From: Bacteroidota bacterium
Lineage (GTDB): Bacteria > Bacteroidota > Bacteroidia > B-17B0 > Aurantibacillaceae
NCBI GenBank assembly: GCA_025362395.1
Contig: JANYGK010000009.1
Location: 1-64,000 of the forward strand
Direction of reading: 5' to 3'
Length of the DNA: 64,000 nt
The notes under the pieces are model-generated. The model did no database searches. It saw only the letters and a program-made list of their open reading frames with translations, and had not been told where the DNA came from. How positions within the stretch are numbered: position 1 is the first letter of the stretch; every line of letters starts with the position of its first letter. Position numbers and translations under genes: made by a program. This document shows, piece by piece, positions 1 through 8,766 of the stretch.

Positions 1-659
1 GATTTTTGCCAACCGCCTGTAATTCTGTCTAAGGCCGTAAAACCCGACGGCACACCTAATAAACCGTCTGTTTGTTGCGATGCGGTTTCAATTTCAGTAA
101 TAGCTTGCGCGATTAAAGAGGTCATGCCCGCGTGTTGCTTACGGACGTTCGAATCTAAAATTTCAAAAATATGTTGTGTGGTTGCATCCAATAACTCAAA
201 CACATCCGTACTGTCTTCGTAGGCAGACTTAATGGTTTCTGTACTGATACGGATTAACTCGCGCTGTAAATATTTTTGCGCTACAATACGGGCGTGATAC
301 TCTATGTTAGCTGAAGATGCAATACGGTTAGTTAAAGAGGATACATAAAAAGATCCCCCTACCATTTCCAGCTCACCTGTTCTTTTTAATTCCTGGGTTA
401 CCGTTAAAATATCAACGGGCTCTGAACGGTTAAATAAGGTATACACAGCTTTAAAAATAATGCCGTTTTGTTCTTTGTAAAAACTTTCGGGAGACAGTAC
501 ATCAATAACGGTGCTTAACGCGTCTTTTTCGAGCAGCATAGCACCAAGCACGGCTTCTTCAAGCTCTATGGCCTGCGGCTGAAGCTTCCCAATTTCATTG
601 GGATTTGCGGGTGCATATAGTTTTTTTCGGGTTTTATTTTGGTTATCGAAGCTCTGCAT
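1..659 (-). CDS. dnaB: Replicative DNA helicase DnaB, N-terminal part (3' end outside window)
   Basis: The minus-strand reading frame opens with ATG at 657-659 and stays open to the left edge, giving the first 219 residues. The residues LEEAVLGAMLLEKDALSTVI and the following helical stretch are the DnaB N-terminal domain. The segment ending in GFTALDRITGGWQK is the linker entering the RecA-like ATPase domain, whose Walker motifs lie outside the window. DnaB is the hexameric helicase that unwinds the replication fork, working with primase. The gene is divergent from the histidine kinase at 917, with about 257 bases between them. Family assignment is firm; only the C-terminal half is missing. 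Confidence 0.93.
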   Translation of the reverse strand, partial: MQSFDNQNKTRKKLYAPANPNEIGKLQPQAIELEEAVLGAMLLEKDALSTVIDVLSPESFYKEQNGIIFKAVYTLFNRSEPVDILTVTQELKRTGELEMVGGSFYVSSLTNRIASSANIEYHARIVAQKYLQRELIRISTETIKSAYEDSTDVFELLDATTQHIFEILDSNVRKQHAGMTSLIAQAITEIETASQQTDGLLGVPSGFTALDRITGGWQK

Positions 660-916
660 AAATATAGTACGGGAGGGTAAAAGTGCTTAATACTTTTCAA
701 TACTTGAAGGTACGATTTTTTAAAAGGGTAAAGGATGTTAACATGTGTTTAACACTCCTTTTTAATAATCTGATTATCAACATATATTTTGTTAGTAACC
801 TTATTAACAGCGTAATTTTAGTTAAGAAGTAGACTTGTAAACTTTTAAACAATGCATAAGTTAATATATTCTCATAAATGGTATTAAAATTATTTGTAAT
901 ATCTTTATATTAATTA
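660..916. other. Divergent intergenic region between dnaB and histidine kinase
   Basis: This AT-rich stretch of 257 bases must carry the promoters of both divergent genes. I saw no exact TAnnTTTG box with a well-spaced upstream element, and no RNA gene or strong hairpin. Confidence 0.4.
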
Positions 917-2896
917 ATGCAAAAAAACTTTAATATACTAAACCGTTTTTGCTCTCCCTTATTCTTCCTTTTGTCGCTCAATACCATGTGGGCGCAGACT
1001 GAGTATGAATTGGAGTATATAAAGTTTTTCAATAAACAAAGCCTTGCCGGGAAAGTAAATTCGTTTGATACATTAAGAACAACCTTAAAACCTACCTGTT
1101 ATCCATTAATTAAAAATGAATTGGAGTCTATTAAACTACACGCTTTACAAGATAATAAAACGAATATACTAAACAGGCTTCAAAAAATAGACGGTGAAAT
1201 GTATTTTCTGAATCGGAACTATTCAAAGGCTATTCCGATTTTTACGGATATGTTAATCAGGAATAAAATTGCTACCGCCAATGACAGTGCTGAAATCCTT
1301 TACTTTTTAAAAAATTCTTATATTAATATTCATTCTTTAAAAAAGGCAATTGATATTCATAAGATACTTGTTAGGCTAAAACAAAAAAACCCGGAAATTG
1401 ACGGTTGGCTTTTACATCCTAAACTAAGTCTTCTTTATTATGAGATGAAATTATATAAAGAAAGTTTAAATCAACAGCTTTTAGAATTTGATGAAATGAA
1501 AATAAGTAACGACTTATTATTAGGCTATTATAATAACAGGGGCTTGTTTTGGAGTAAATACGGAAATCAAGACAGTGCTTTAGAGTGTTTTAATAAGGCA
1601 AGAGCAGTGTTTTACAGAATGCATCGCGGCAAAAAATTATCTGTTAATGATGAGTTTACAATTGGTTTGATTGAAGGAAATATTGGACAGTCTTATATTG
1701 AGCTTAAAGATTATTATATGGCAATTCCATTGCTGAAAAAAGATGTAATATATAGTGTAAGGTCCCTGAACTACCATAACGCGGCTGTTAGTGAAATAGA
1801 GTTGGCAAAATGTTATATATACCTTGATCAAAATGAACTCGGAAAAAAATATTTAGACAGCGCTTATGTAAGACTATACGGTATTGACGACTATAAAACA
1901 CAACTTAACATTTTAAAACAATATGCCCTGTATTATGAAAAAATAGGCCATAATAAACTCTGTATAGAATATTATAAAAAGTATAATTACTTTAAAGACA
2001 GTACAGAAACTCAGGAAAGTTTAAAAGAATTAGTCTCTGCCCAGATGACAAATCAAATGCAGGAAAAAGAAAACATGATCATTGAGAATCAAAAAAAAAT
2101 AAAGGAAAGAACCATTGAGTTGAGCAATCAAAAAGCAATACAGAACGTTTTGTTTTTCGGGGGTGTTATTTTAGTGGTCATTATTATTATGATATTAACA
2201 CAACTGAAGAAAACAAACTCACAAAAATTATTGCTTGAATTAAAAAATAAACAAATAGAAACGAGAAATGAGATCATCAATAAATCTTTATTGGAAAAAG
2301 ACCTGTTAATTAAAGAAGTGCATCACCGTGTAAAAAATAACCTGCAGATCATTTCAAGCTTATTAAAATTGCAAGCGGGTAAAACTCAAAACCCTGAGAT
2401 ACTAAATTCTTTAAAAGAGGCACAAGACCGCATCAATTCTATGGCATTGCTTCATCAGCTGCTTTACAGGAATAATGAAGTAACACGTTTGTTGTTCAAT
2501 GAATATCTTTCCGGTTTAATTGCCCAAATATCAAGCAGCTTTTCTTTAACTAATACTAAAATCAGCATCGAATCGAAACTTACCGAACTGGAACTCGACC
2601 TGGACACAGCAATACCACTCGGATTAATTACCAACGAATTAATTTCAAACGCTTACAAACATGCCTTTAATTCGGCTACCGGAAAAATTACGGTGGAACT
2701 TTCAAAGGTTTTTAAAAATACCTATATGTTAAAGATCAGCGATAACGGCATAGGCCTTCCTAAAAACTTTGATATAACTAATTTACATTCTTTGGGCTTG
2801 GATATAGTATCTATTTTAGCGGATCAGATCTCCGGCGAACTCAAAATTTATAATGATAGCGGTGCCCACTTCGAGATCCATTTTGTTAAGAAGTAA
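917..2896 (+). CDS. TPR-containing sensor histidine kinase (HisKA_2 family)
   Basis: The 659-residue protein has a signal peptide (residues 1-27, ending MWAQ), a helical TPR-like periplasmic region (about 90-365), a coiled segment, one membrane helix (411-430) and a cytoplasmic kinase core. The phosphoacceptor motif EVHHRVKNN (467-475) is the HisKA_2 type, followed by an HATPase_c domain with N box ITNELISNAYKHAF (571-584), DNGIGLP (609-615) and SLGLDIV (625-631). It should autophosphorylate on His469 or His470 in response to an envelope or internal cue sensed through the TPR region. No response regulator is adjacent, so it is an orphan kinase here. The architecture is common in Bacteroidota. 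The signal sensed is unknown. Confidence 0.9.
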   Translation: MQKNFNILNRFCSPLFFLLSLNTMWAQTEYELEYIKFFNKQSLAGKVNSFDTLRTTLKPTCYPLIKNELESIKLHALQDNKTNILNRLQKIDGEMYFLNRNYSKAIPIFTDMLIRNKIATANDSAEILYFLKNSYINIHSLKKAIDIHKILVRLKQKNPEIDGWLLHPKLSLLYYEMKLYKESLNQQLLEFDEMKISNDLLLGYYNNRGLFWSKYGNQDSALECFNKARAVFYRMHRGKKLSVNDEFTIGLIEGNIGQSYIELKDYYMAIPLLKKDVIYSVRSLNYHNAAVSEIELAKCYIYLDQNELGKKYLDSAYVRLYGIDDYKTQLNILKQYALYYEKIGHNKLCIEYYKKYNYFKDSTETQESLKELVSAQMTNQMQEKENMIIENQKKIKERTIELSNQKAIQNVLFFGGVILVVIIIMILTQLKKTNSQKLLLELKNKQIETRNEIINKSLLEKDLLIKEVHHRVKNNLQIISSLLKLQAGKTQNPEILNSLKEAQDRINSMALLHQLLYRNNEVTRLLFNEYLSGLIAQISSSFSLTNTKISIESKLTELELDLDTAIPLGLITNELISNAYKHAFNSATGKITVELSKVFKNTYMLKISDNGIGLPKNFDITNLHSLGLDIVSILADQISGELKIYNDSGAHFEIHFVKK

Positions 2897-2902
2897 AAGA
2901 AT

Positions 2903-3060
2903 GTCCCGCAAATAGCGCTGATTCCAATGATGTGTAAGTTACCTTCTAACATCTTAAGAAATAAAATAACGTCCCGCAGATAGCGCAGGTCCCAATGATG
3001 TGTATGTCACCTTCTAACATCTTACGAAATAAAATAGCGTCCCGCAAATAGTGTAAGTTT
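2903..3060. repeat. 68-base tandem repeat, about 2.3 copies
   Basis: The word GTCCCGC recurs at 2903, 2971 and 3039, exactly 68 bases apart. Copies one and two differ at only a few positions over the full unit, and the third stops after about 22 bases. Each unit begins with a CCGCA-ATAGCGC type core. The array fills the gap between the histidine kinase and the convergent formimidoylglutamase-like gene. No reading frame of note is present. Similar CCGCAGAT..CGCAG words are common intergenic repeats in Bacteroidota. Confidence 0.85.
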
Positions 3061-3093
3061 TTCGAATATAACTAATAATCCAAAACTAAAAAC

Positions 3094-4131
3094 TCATAAT
3101 TTATCTTCCACTCCTTTAATAAAATCAGTCATTAAATAAGCAATTAATTTACCGGTTTTATTATCCGCTTTAATATGCGATAAAATAGGGGCACCCTCTG
3201 CAATATGGAAATACAAGCATTGCAGTTGTTTTCCGCATTGGTAAGCGTATTGCCTGGCCTGCACTGGTGAAATACCGCTGCTTGTTTTAGCGCTAGAAGG
3301 AACGTTGGTAATCGCATCCAAATCTATTTCTACACCGCAGGCATTGTTTTTTACGAAACCGATGTTTTCATGTAAAGCATTGGTAAGTGTTTTAGTTTCT
3401 CTTATAAATACATCTTCATAGGTTGTGTAAAACAGTTTTGAATTTTGAGAGGTAAAGTCGGCTAACACCTGCTTTGTATTATATTGTTCATGCAGGCAAA
3501 ATACCGAATACTTATTTAAATAATTTTCTTTATAGGCATAGCTGAACCCGTTACCGCTGTGCCGGCCTTCCAACGGCCTGAAATCGGAATGAGGATCACA
3601 ATTGATCACATTAATTTTTGAAGACAGTGCTTTAGCGCTTCCTTTAATAATAGGATAAGCGTTGTTATGCCCGCCGCCAATAATGATCGGTATTTTTTGT
3701 GACAAGATAATTTTTTCAATAACATCCGACACCCTTTCGTCAAGCTCACTTACCAGTTTCCGCAGCCCGTCAATATCATGACGTGTTTTTCCGTTAAGGT
3801 GATTTGATGTTTCCATCAGATCATCTACATAAATATGTCCCAATACAAAAATAGCATTACCGGACATGTATGAATTGCTTTGCTGGTTCAAAAAACTTTC
3901 CAGTGCAGGCTTCCATGCTGTATGCGCCCCACCGCGGCCATAATTGGCCTTTACGCCAATGTCTTCCGGTATCCCCAATAATACAAATTTACAATCTGAG
4001 TTTTTTAACTCCTTTTCCCAATCATCACTATGTATCACATAACTTATCTCTTCACCGATCTTAGTTTCGTTTTTTCGGGTTCTGAGCAGTTGGTCTATCT
4101 GTTTTTTAGAATATATGTCTAGGTATTTCAT
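3094..4131 (-). CDS. Arginase/agmatinase/formimidoylglutamase family hydrolase
   Basis: The 345-residue protein is a ureohydrolase-fold enzyme. Metal-site motifs are visible: GGGHNNAYP (152-160), DPHSDFR (179-185) and EIDLDAI (268-274), which supply the His and Asp ligands of a binuclear manganese centre. The loop HSGNGFSYA (191-199) is typical of the formimidoylglutamase branch common in Bacteroidota. The family hydrolyses guanidino or formimino groups to urea or formamide. No other histidine- or arginine-degradation gene is adjacent, so the substrate cannot be settled and I give no hutG symbol. A terminator lies between it and the upstream minus-strand gene, suggesting separate transcription. 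Confidence 0.85.
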   Translation of the reverse strand: MKYLDIYSKKQIDQLLRTRKNETKIGEEISYVIHSDDWEKELKNSDCKFVLLGIPEDIGVKANYGRGGAHTAWKPALESFLNQQSNSYMSGNAIFVLGHIYVDDLMETSNHLNGKTRHDIDGLRKLVSELDERVSDVIEKIILSQKIPIIIGGGHNNAYPIIKGSAKALSSKINVINCDPHSDFRPLEGRHSGNGFSYAYKENYLNKYSVFCLHEQYNTKQVLADFTSQNSKLFYTTYEDVFIRETKTLTNALHENIGFVKNNACGVEIDLDAITNVPSSAKTSSGISPVQARQYAYQCGKQLQCLYFHIAEGAPILSHIKADNKTGKLIAYLMTDFIKGVEDKL

Positions 4132-4151
4132 TTACCGGTTTTAGTTATTAA

Positions 4152-4187
4152 AAAAAATCCCTCTGCCGGTTGGCGGAAGGATTTTTT
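4152..4187 (-). terminator. Rho-independent terminator of the DUF4468-like gene
   Basis: An imperfect inverted repeat pairs AAAAAATCC with GGATTTTTT around a GC-rich inner stem and a GGTT loop. Read on the minus strand it sits about 18 bases after the stop at 4206 and ends in a T run. The sequence is near-symmetrical, so it could also act on plus-strand transcripts. Confidence 0.75.
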
Positions 4188-4205
4188 ACATTTATAAAGT
4201 TAAAC

Positions 4206-4820
4206 TTACCATTCGTCGGGGTTAATAGGATCTGTGCTTGGCTTTTTCATAAACGCCTTTAAATCGGAGCTAATAGTAGCTGCATCTTTTAAAGCTTCGC
4301 TGCGCAGGTGTTTCCAAAGGTCTCCGGGTAATTTCATACTGCCGCATTTAGGCACTTCACTATAAATATCTCCTCCTGTAAAATCCGGGTTCTTTGCAAT
4401 GTGTGTCATTTTTGAAATCGTGTAACGGTATTTTCCTTCTTTAGCTTCCACACTTACATGCATTGTAAAAGTACCTTGTACATCTGCTTCGGGGTTTAAT
4501 TCTTTAGGCTTGTAAATAAAAGAAGCAGTAAATTCTGCTTTGCTGCCTGTAGTTACGCCGTTTGCTTTAGTATATTTCGGAGTTTCAACTTTAACGAAAT
4601 TAACAGCGCGTTTTAATATTTCAGAAACCGAAGCCGGAGGCGCCGGTAACGTATCGGCTATTTCATTTCCGTCAGCATCTTTCTTTGCTACTTTTGCTTC
4701 AGCTTCAACCGTTACGATCTCTTGTATTTTTTTTTCATCTTTTTTCGGTTCATCTTGGGCAAAGCCTGTAGAGGCAGTCATTAAAAGATATAAGGCGAAA
4801 ATATATTTAAAAAATTTCAT
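4206..4820 (-). CDS. Secreted protein, DUF4468-like
   Basis: The 204-residue protein starts with a signal peptide (about residues 1-21, ending STGFAQ), then a charged, Lys/Glu-rich linker (23-60). The C-terminal domain (about 70-190) has alternating beta strands, including a stretch resembling GKYRYTISKMTHI. That pattern resembles the DUF4468 (TBP-like fold) domain of secreted Bacteroidota proteins. No catalytic motif is visible. It is probably periplasmic. It lies downstream of the E1 gene on the same strand with a 47-base gap and has its own terminator. The domain assignment is from pattern recall only. Confidence 0.65.
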   Translation of the reverse strand: MKFFKYIFALYLLMTASTGFAQDEPKKDEKKIQEIVTVEAEAKVAKKDADGNEIADTLPAPPASVSEILKRAVNFVKVETPKYTKANGVTTGSKAEFTASFIYKPKELNPEADVQGTFTMHVSVEAKEGKYRYTISKMTHIAKNPDFTGGDIYSEVPKCGSMKLPGDLWKHLRSEALKDAATISSDLKAFMKKPSTDPINPDEW

Positions 4821-4867
4821 TTTACAGAGTTATGTGTTTTTTTATAAGAACTGAATTTTATGCGAAA

Positions 4868-7285
4868 TTAATATATTTTGCTGAACTTATCCGGATTTAC
4901 TTCCAACATTAAATTGTAAATCACATCAAAAACATCATCAACGCTCGGCTTCGAAAAATAATCTCCGTCCGACCCATAAGCAGGCCTGTGAGCCTTAGCA
5001 GAAAGTGTTACCGGTTTAGAATCCAAGTACTTGTAACCTCCTTGTTCCTCTAAAACTTGTTGCATCATAAATGCAGTAGCGCCACCGGGCACATCCTCAT
5101 CAAAAAATACCACGCGGCTTGTTTTTTTCAACGATTCCACAATACTGCTATTCACATCAAAAGGCAATAAGGTTTGCACATCAATGAGTTCAACGCTAAT
5201 ACCATGGTCGTTCAGCATTTTTATGGCTTCCGCTGCAATTCTTACAGAAGAGCCGTAAGTAACCAACGTTACATCGGTGCCATGTTCTATTGTTTCAGGA
5301 ATTCCTAACGCAATTTTATACTCACCGATATTTGACGGTAAGTTTTCTTTTAATCTATACCCGTTTAATGGTTCAATTACTAAAGAAGGCTCATCGGCTT
5401 CCAGTAATAAATTATAAAAACCGGCTGCCTGTGTCATATTCCTTGGTACACAAATATTAATTCCTCTGCAGGAGTTTATGATCATGCCCATGGGTGAACC
5501 GCTGTGCCAAACGCCTTCTAACCGGTGGCCGCGTGTACGGATAATAACCGGCGCTTTTTGCATACCCTTTGTTCGCCATTGCAACGTCGCTAAATCATCA
5601 CTCATAATTTGCACGGCATACAACAAATAATCGAGGTATTGAATTTCAGCAATGGGCCGTAAACCCCGCATTGCTAAACCAATGGCCTGACCCATAATAG
5701 TGGCTTCGCGAATGCCGGTATCAAACACGCGGTGTTCGCCATACTTAGTTTGTAAGCCTTCTAATCCCTGGTTAACACCGCCAATTTTACCGGAGTCTTC
5801 ACCAAAAATAAGTACCTCGGGATATTTTGATAAAATGTAATCAAAATTTTCTCTTAGCAATTCTCTGCCGTCAACCTGTTTTTGCTCGCTGTACGCAGCA
5901 GCTACAGGAGTGATATTAGCAGCCTTTTGGGCAGATTGTGACATTAAATGCGAGCTGTAACGATCCACATTTTCAATAGTTGATACACGTAGCCAGTCCG
6001 TTAATTTGGAGCGTGAGGCTAAGTTTTCCGTTTTAGTTAAACGCAACACTTTTTTAATTGCTGTATGCAGATCCCTTCTAATAGGCTCTTTAACGGCATT
6101 TAATTCGGTTTTAATACTCTCTATTTGAGAAGCGCTGCTACTGTTGTTTAATGCATCAAATAATGCGGATACTTCCGCCACTTCCGTTTTAATGGGCGAT
6201 AAATAGGCAGCCCATGATCCTTTTTGTGCGGTTCTTACAGCATTTTTTGCGTCTTCTTCAATAGTATTTAAAGTCGCTTCATCCGCTAAGGCATTTTCAA
6301 CGATCCAGTCGCGCATTTTCTTTACACAGTCAAAATCAATTTCCCATTGCAAACGTTCTTTCGATTTGTAGCGCTCGTGCGATCCTGATGTACTGTGGCC
6401 CTGCGGCTGTGTTACTTCTTCCACATGCACTAAGCAAGGAATGTGCTGTTCGCGGCAAACCTTCGCCGCTTTTTCATAAGTTTCGCAAAGGTGCGCGTAA
6501 TCCCAGCCTTTGGTTTTAAAAATTTCGTAGCCTTTGCCGTCGTTTTCTCTTTGAAAGCCTTTTAAAATTTCAGAGATGCTTTCCTTAGTAGTTTGGTATT
6601 TTTTAGGAACAGAAATGCCGTGCCCGTCGTCCCAAACGCTCATTAGCATGGGTACCTGTAGCACGCCGGCCGCGTTAATGGTTTCCCAAAATAATCCCTC
6701 CGAAGTAGAGGCATCACCAATGGTACCAAAAGCAATTTCATTTCCTTTGTTACTGTAATTTAAAAATTTGCCTTTTTGTAATTCTTCATTCACTTTATAA
6801 AAGTGCGATGCGTAAGCCAAACCCAATAACCGTGGCATCTGTCCGGCAGTGGGTGAAATATCGGCAGAAGAATTTTTTTGATTGATCAGTTCTTTAAAAG
6901 TACCGTCAGTATTTAAGCTCTGTGTACCAAAATGCCCGCCCATTTGCCGGCCTCCGCTCATTGGCTCTTGCTCAAGATCAGTATGTCCGTATAAACCGGC
7001 AAAGTATTGTTGTAAGGTCAGTTGGCCAATGGCCATCATAAACGTTTGGTCACGGTAATAGCCGCTTCTAAAATCTCCGTTTTTAAAAACCTTTGCCATT
7101 GCAATTTGTGCCAGCTCTTTTCCGTCGCCGAAAATACCAAACTTGGCCTTGCCGGTAAGCACTTCTTTTCTTCCCAATAAACTGGTTTGACGACTTTCAT
7201 TTAAAATACGAAAATCTTCTAAGACTATTTTTTTGAAATCTTCAAAACTTAATCCTTTTGCTGTTGATAATACACCTTCTTGCAT
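4868..7285 (-). CDS. Fused alpha/beta 2-oxoacid dehydrogenase E1 component
   Basis: The 805-residue protein joins both subunits of a thiamine-diphosphate E1. The alpha-like half carries the cofactor motif starting GDAST (190-194) and ending WDDGHG (218-223). The beta-like half begins near residue 470 with VLIFGEDSGKIGGVNQGL and contains the transketolase pyrimidine and C-terminal domains. E1 decarboxylates a 2-oxoacid and transfers the acyl group to lipoyl-E2. No E2 or E3 gene is nearby, so pyruvate cannot be told from branched-chain oxoacids. The usual Asn near the end of the ThDP motif is replaced by Asp-Asp. Fused E1 proteins of this length are common in Bacteroidota. Confidence 0.9.
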   Translation of the reverse strand: MQEGVLSTAKGLSFEDFKKIVLEDFRILNESRQTSLLGRKEVLTGKAKFGIFGDGKELAQIAMAKVFKNGDFRSGYYRDQTFMMAIGQLTLQQYFAGLYGHTDLEQEPMSGGRQMGGHFGTQSLNTDGTFKELINQKNSSADISPTAGQMPRLLGLAYASHFYKVNEELQKGKFLNYSNKGNEIAFGTIGDASTSEGLFWETINAAGVLQVPMLMSVWDDGHGISVPKKYQTTKESISEILKGFQRENDGKGYEIFKTKGWDYAHLCETYEKAAKVCREQHIPCLVHVEEVTQPQGHSTSGSHERYKSKERLQWEIDFDCVKKMRDWIVENALADEATLNTIEEDAKNAVRTAQKGSWAAYLSPIKTEVAEVSALFDALNNSSSASQIESIKTELNAVKEPIRRDLHTAIKKVLRLTKTENLASRSKLTDWLRVSTIENVDRYSSHLMSQSAQKAANITPVAAAYSEQKQVDGRELLRENFDYILSKYPEVLIFGEDSGKIGGVNQGLEGLQTKYGEHRVFDTGIREATIMGQAIGLAMRGLRPIAEIQYLDYLLYAVQIMSDDLATLQWRTKGMQKAPVIIRTRGHRLEGVWHSGSPMGMIINSCRGINICVPRNMTQAAGFYNLLLEADEPSLVIEPLNGYRLKENLPSNIGEYKIALGIPETIEHGTDVTLVTYGSSVRIAAEAIKMLNDHGISVELIDVQTLLPFDVNSSIVESLKKTSRVVFFDEDVPGGATAFMMQQVLEEQGGYKYLDSKPVTLSAKAHRPAYGSDGDYFSKPSVDDVFDVIYNLMLEVNPDKFSKIY

Positions 7286-7544
7286 AGTAGTTCCTTATCT
7301 TACAAATATAAAATTTTGAGAGGAAAAACAAAAGATTTTAAGCTTATTTTTAGATGAAATCGAGGCGGAGTTTCTTAACGTTAACGATGTCCGTAATTAG
7401 CAAAAATAAATCTCAAAAGCCCGAAATGTAAATGTGGGAAGTAATTATCTCACTACCGGCCGCTTCACCGGTTATTTTCACGTGGTAAGACAGTTTATAT
7501 AAGCGAGCCATGAAGAATAACAATACAATCATAATTTCATTGCA

Positions 7545-8081
7545 CTACTTCATTTTATCCTTAAACAATTTCTCAAACTTATCTACTTTAGGCCTTACAA
7601 CGTATTGGCAATAAGATTCTTCGCCGTGTTGATTAAAGTAATTTTGATGGTAGTCTTCTGCCGGGTAAAAATTAGTGAACGGTGTTATTTCAGTCACCAC
7701 CGGGTGGTTAAAGGTTTTACTTTTATTAAGCTCGTCTTTGTATTGTTCTGCTATCTGCTTTTGTTCTTCGCTATGGTAAAACACGGCAGACCTGTACTGT
7801 GTGCCTACATCATTACCTTGCCGGTTAAGGGTTGTAGGATCATGCGTTTGCCAAAACACCTGCAAAATTTCTGCTACGGAAATAACCGAAGGGTCAAACT
7901 TTAATTGTATAACTTCCGCATGGCCTGTAACGCCGTTACATACTTCGCGGTAAGCCGGGTTTTTAATATGTCCGCCGGCATAGCCGCTCACTACGCTTTC
8001 AACTCCTTTTAAATTTTGGAACACCGCTTCCACACACCAAAAGCAGCCGGCACCAAGCGTTATTGTTTCTAATTCTTTCAT
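7545..8081 (-). CDS. msrA: Peptide-methionine (S)-S-oxide reductase MsrA
   Basis: The 178-residue protein has the MsrA catalytic signature GCFWC (12-16) with nucleophile Cys13, followed by GVESVVSGYAGG and later DPTTLNRQGNDVGTQYRS, all diagnostic. A C-terminal Cys in EESYCQYVV may act as resolving residue. MsrA reduces methionine-S-sulfoxide in proteins using thioredoxin. There is no fused MsrB domain. It has a probable monocistronic setting: an upstream terminator at 8102-8134 separates it from the preceding minus-strand gene. Confidence 0.97.
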   Translation of the reverse strand: MKELETITLGAGCFWCVEAVFQNLKGVESVVSGYAGGHIKNPAYREVCNGVTGHAEVIQLKFDPSVISVAEILQVFWQTHDPTTLNRQGNDVGTQYRSAVFYHSEEQKQIAEQYKDELNKSKTFNHPVVTEITPFTNFYPAEDYHQNYFNQHGEESYCQYVVRPKVDKFEKLFKDKMK

Positions 8082-8101
8082 TATTATACTAGTTACGTTA
8101 A

Positions 8102-8134
8102 ATAAAAATAGCTGTAATGTATATTACAGCTATC
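8102..8134 (-). terminator. Terminator downstream of the 8158-8622 gene
   Basis: A perfect 11-base inverted repeat (ATAGCTGTAAT, GTAT loop, ATTACAGCTAT) is followed on the minus strand by TTTTTATTT. It lies about 24 bases after the stop codon of the minus-strand gene ending at 8158 and just upstream of the msrA start. Confidence 0.75.
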
Positions 8135-8157
8135 TTTAATGATTGTTTAGATCTTAA

Positions 8158-8622
8158 TTATTTTTTACCCTTTTTAGCTTTTTCTTTACCGGTAAATTCA
8201 AACTTCTTTTTTAATTTGTCCTTCTTGGTAATTTTTATTTCACCTTGTATGTTGTAATCTTCTACGGTGCAAGTCATTAATAAGGTTTGATCCTTATCAT
8301 CGGTCGTAGAGATTTCACCTTCTACCCAATGCACTTCATTTTGCTCTTCATCGGTAAAAGTAGAATCTTTTTTTATTTCATATTTTATCCATTTATACTC
8401 TAGTTTATCAAATAAATAAGTGCTGAACATTTTGCCGCCCTTAAATTCAATTTCATCTTCAACTCCTTTTTTAGGAGCGGCATTTTCTTTTACCTCTGTC
8501 ATTATTACGTTAAACGTACGTTTATCAAGGCCGTCTTTCGGCTCACCTTTATAAATCGCATTTATACTTAACAAACCTGCCGTAAGGACTGTTGCGGATA
8601 TTAAAATGTGTTTTAAGTTCAT
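8158..8622 (-). CDS. Hypothetical secreted protein
   Basis: I do not recognise the family. The frame extends to 8682, but the first good signal peptide begins MNLKHILISATVLTAG, so I place the start at 8622 (8628 is an equally possible MTM start). About 154 residues: signal or anchor segment, an acidic central region with strands such as MFSTYLFDKLEYKWIKYEIK, and a Lys-rich tail (EKAKKGKK). It is probably periplasmic or surface. It has its own terminator. Function unknown. Confidence 0.6.
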   Translation of the reverse strand: MNLKHILISATVLTAGLLSINAIYKGEPKDGLDKRTFNVIMTEVKENAAPKKGVEDEIEFKGGKMFSTYLFDKLEYKWIKYEIKKDSTFTDEEQNEVHWVEGEISTTDDKDQTLLMTCTVEDYNIQGEIKITKKDKLKKKFEFTGKEKAKKGKK

Positions 8623-8766
8623 GGTCATTTTTTTAGTGTGGTAAATGTAATAAAAATTATTCTCTGCATCAATTGTCCCCAAATAAAACCTTAACTTTTT
8701 TTAAACTAAATAGCAGGCTATATATGTTGAGAAACTGTTAATTGATTGTATTTTTATAGTCGCAAA

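Noticed and set aside
8628-8682. Longer N-terminus for the 8158 gene
   Set aside because: The added residues precede a normal signal peptide and have no conserved look.
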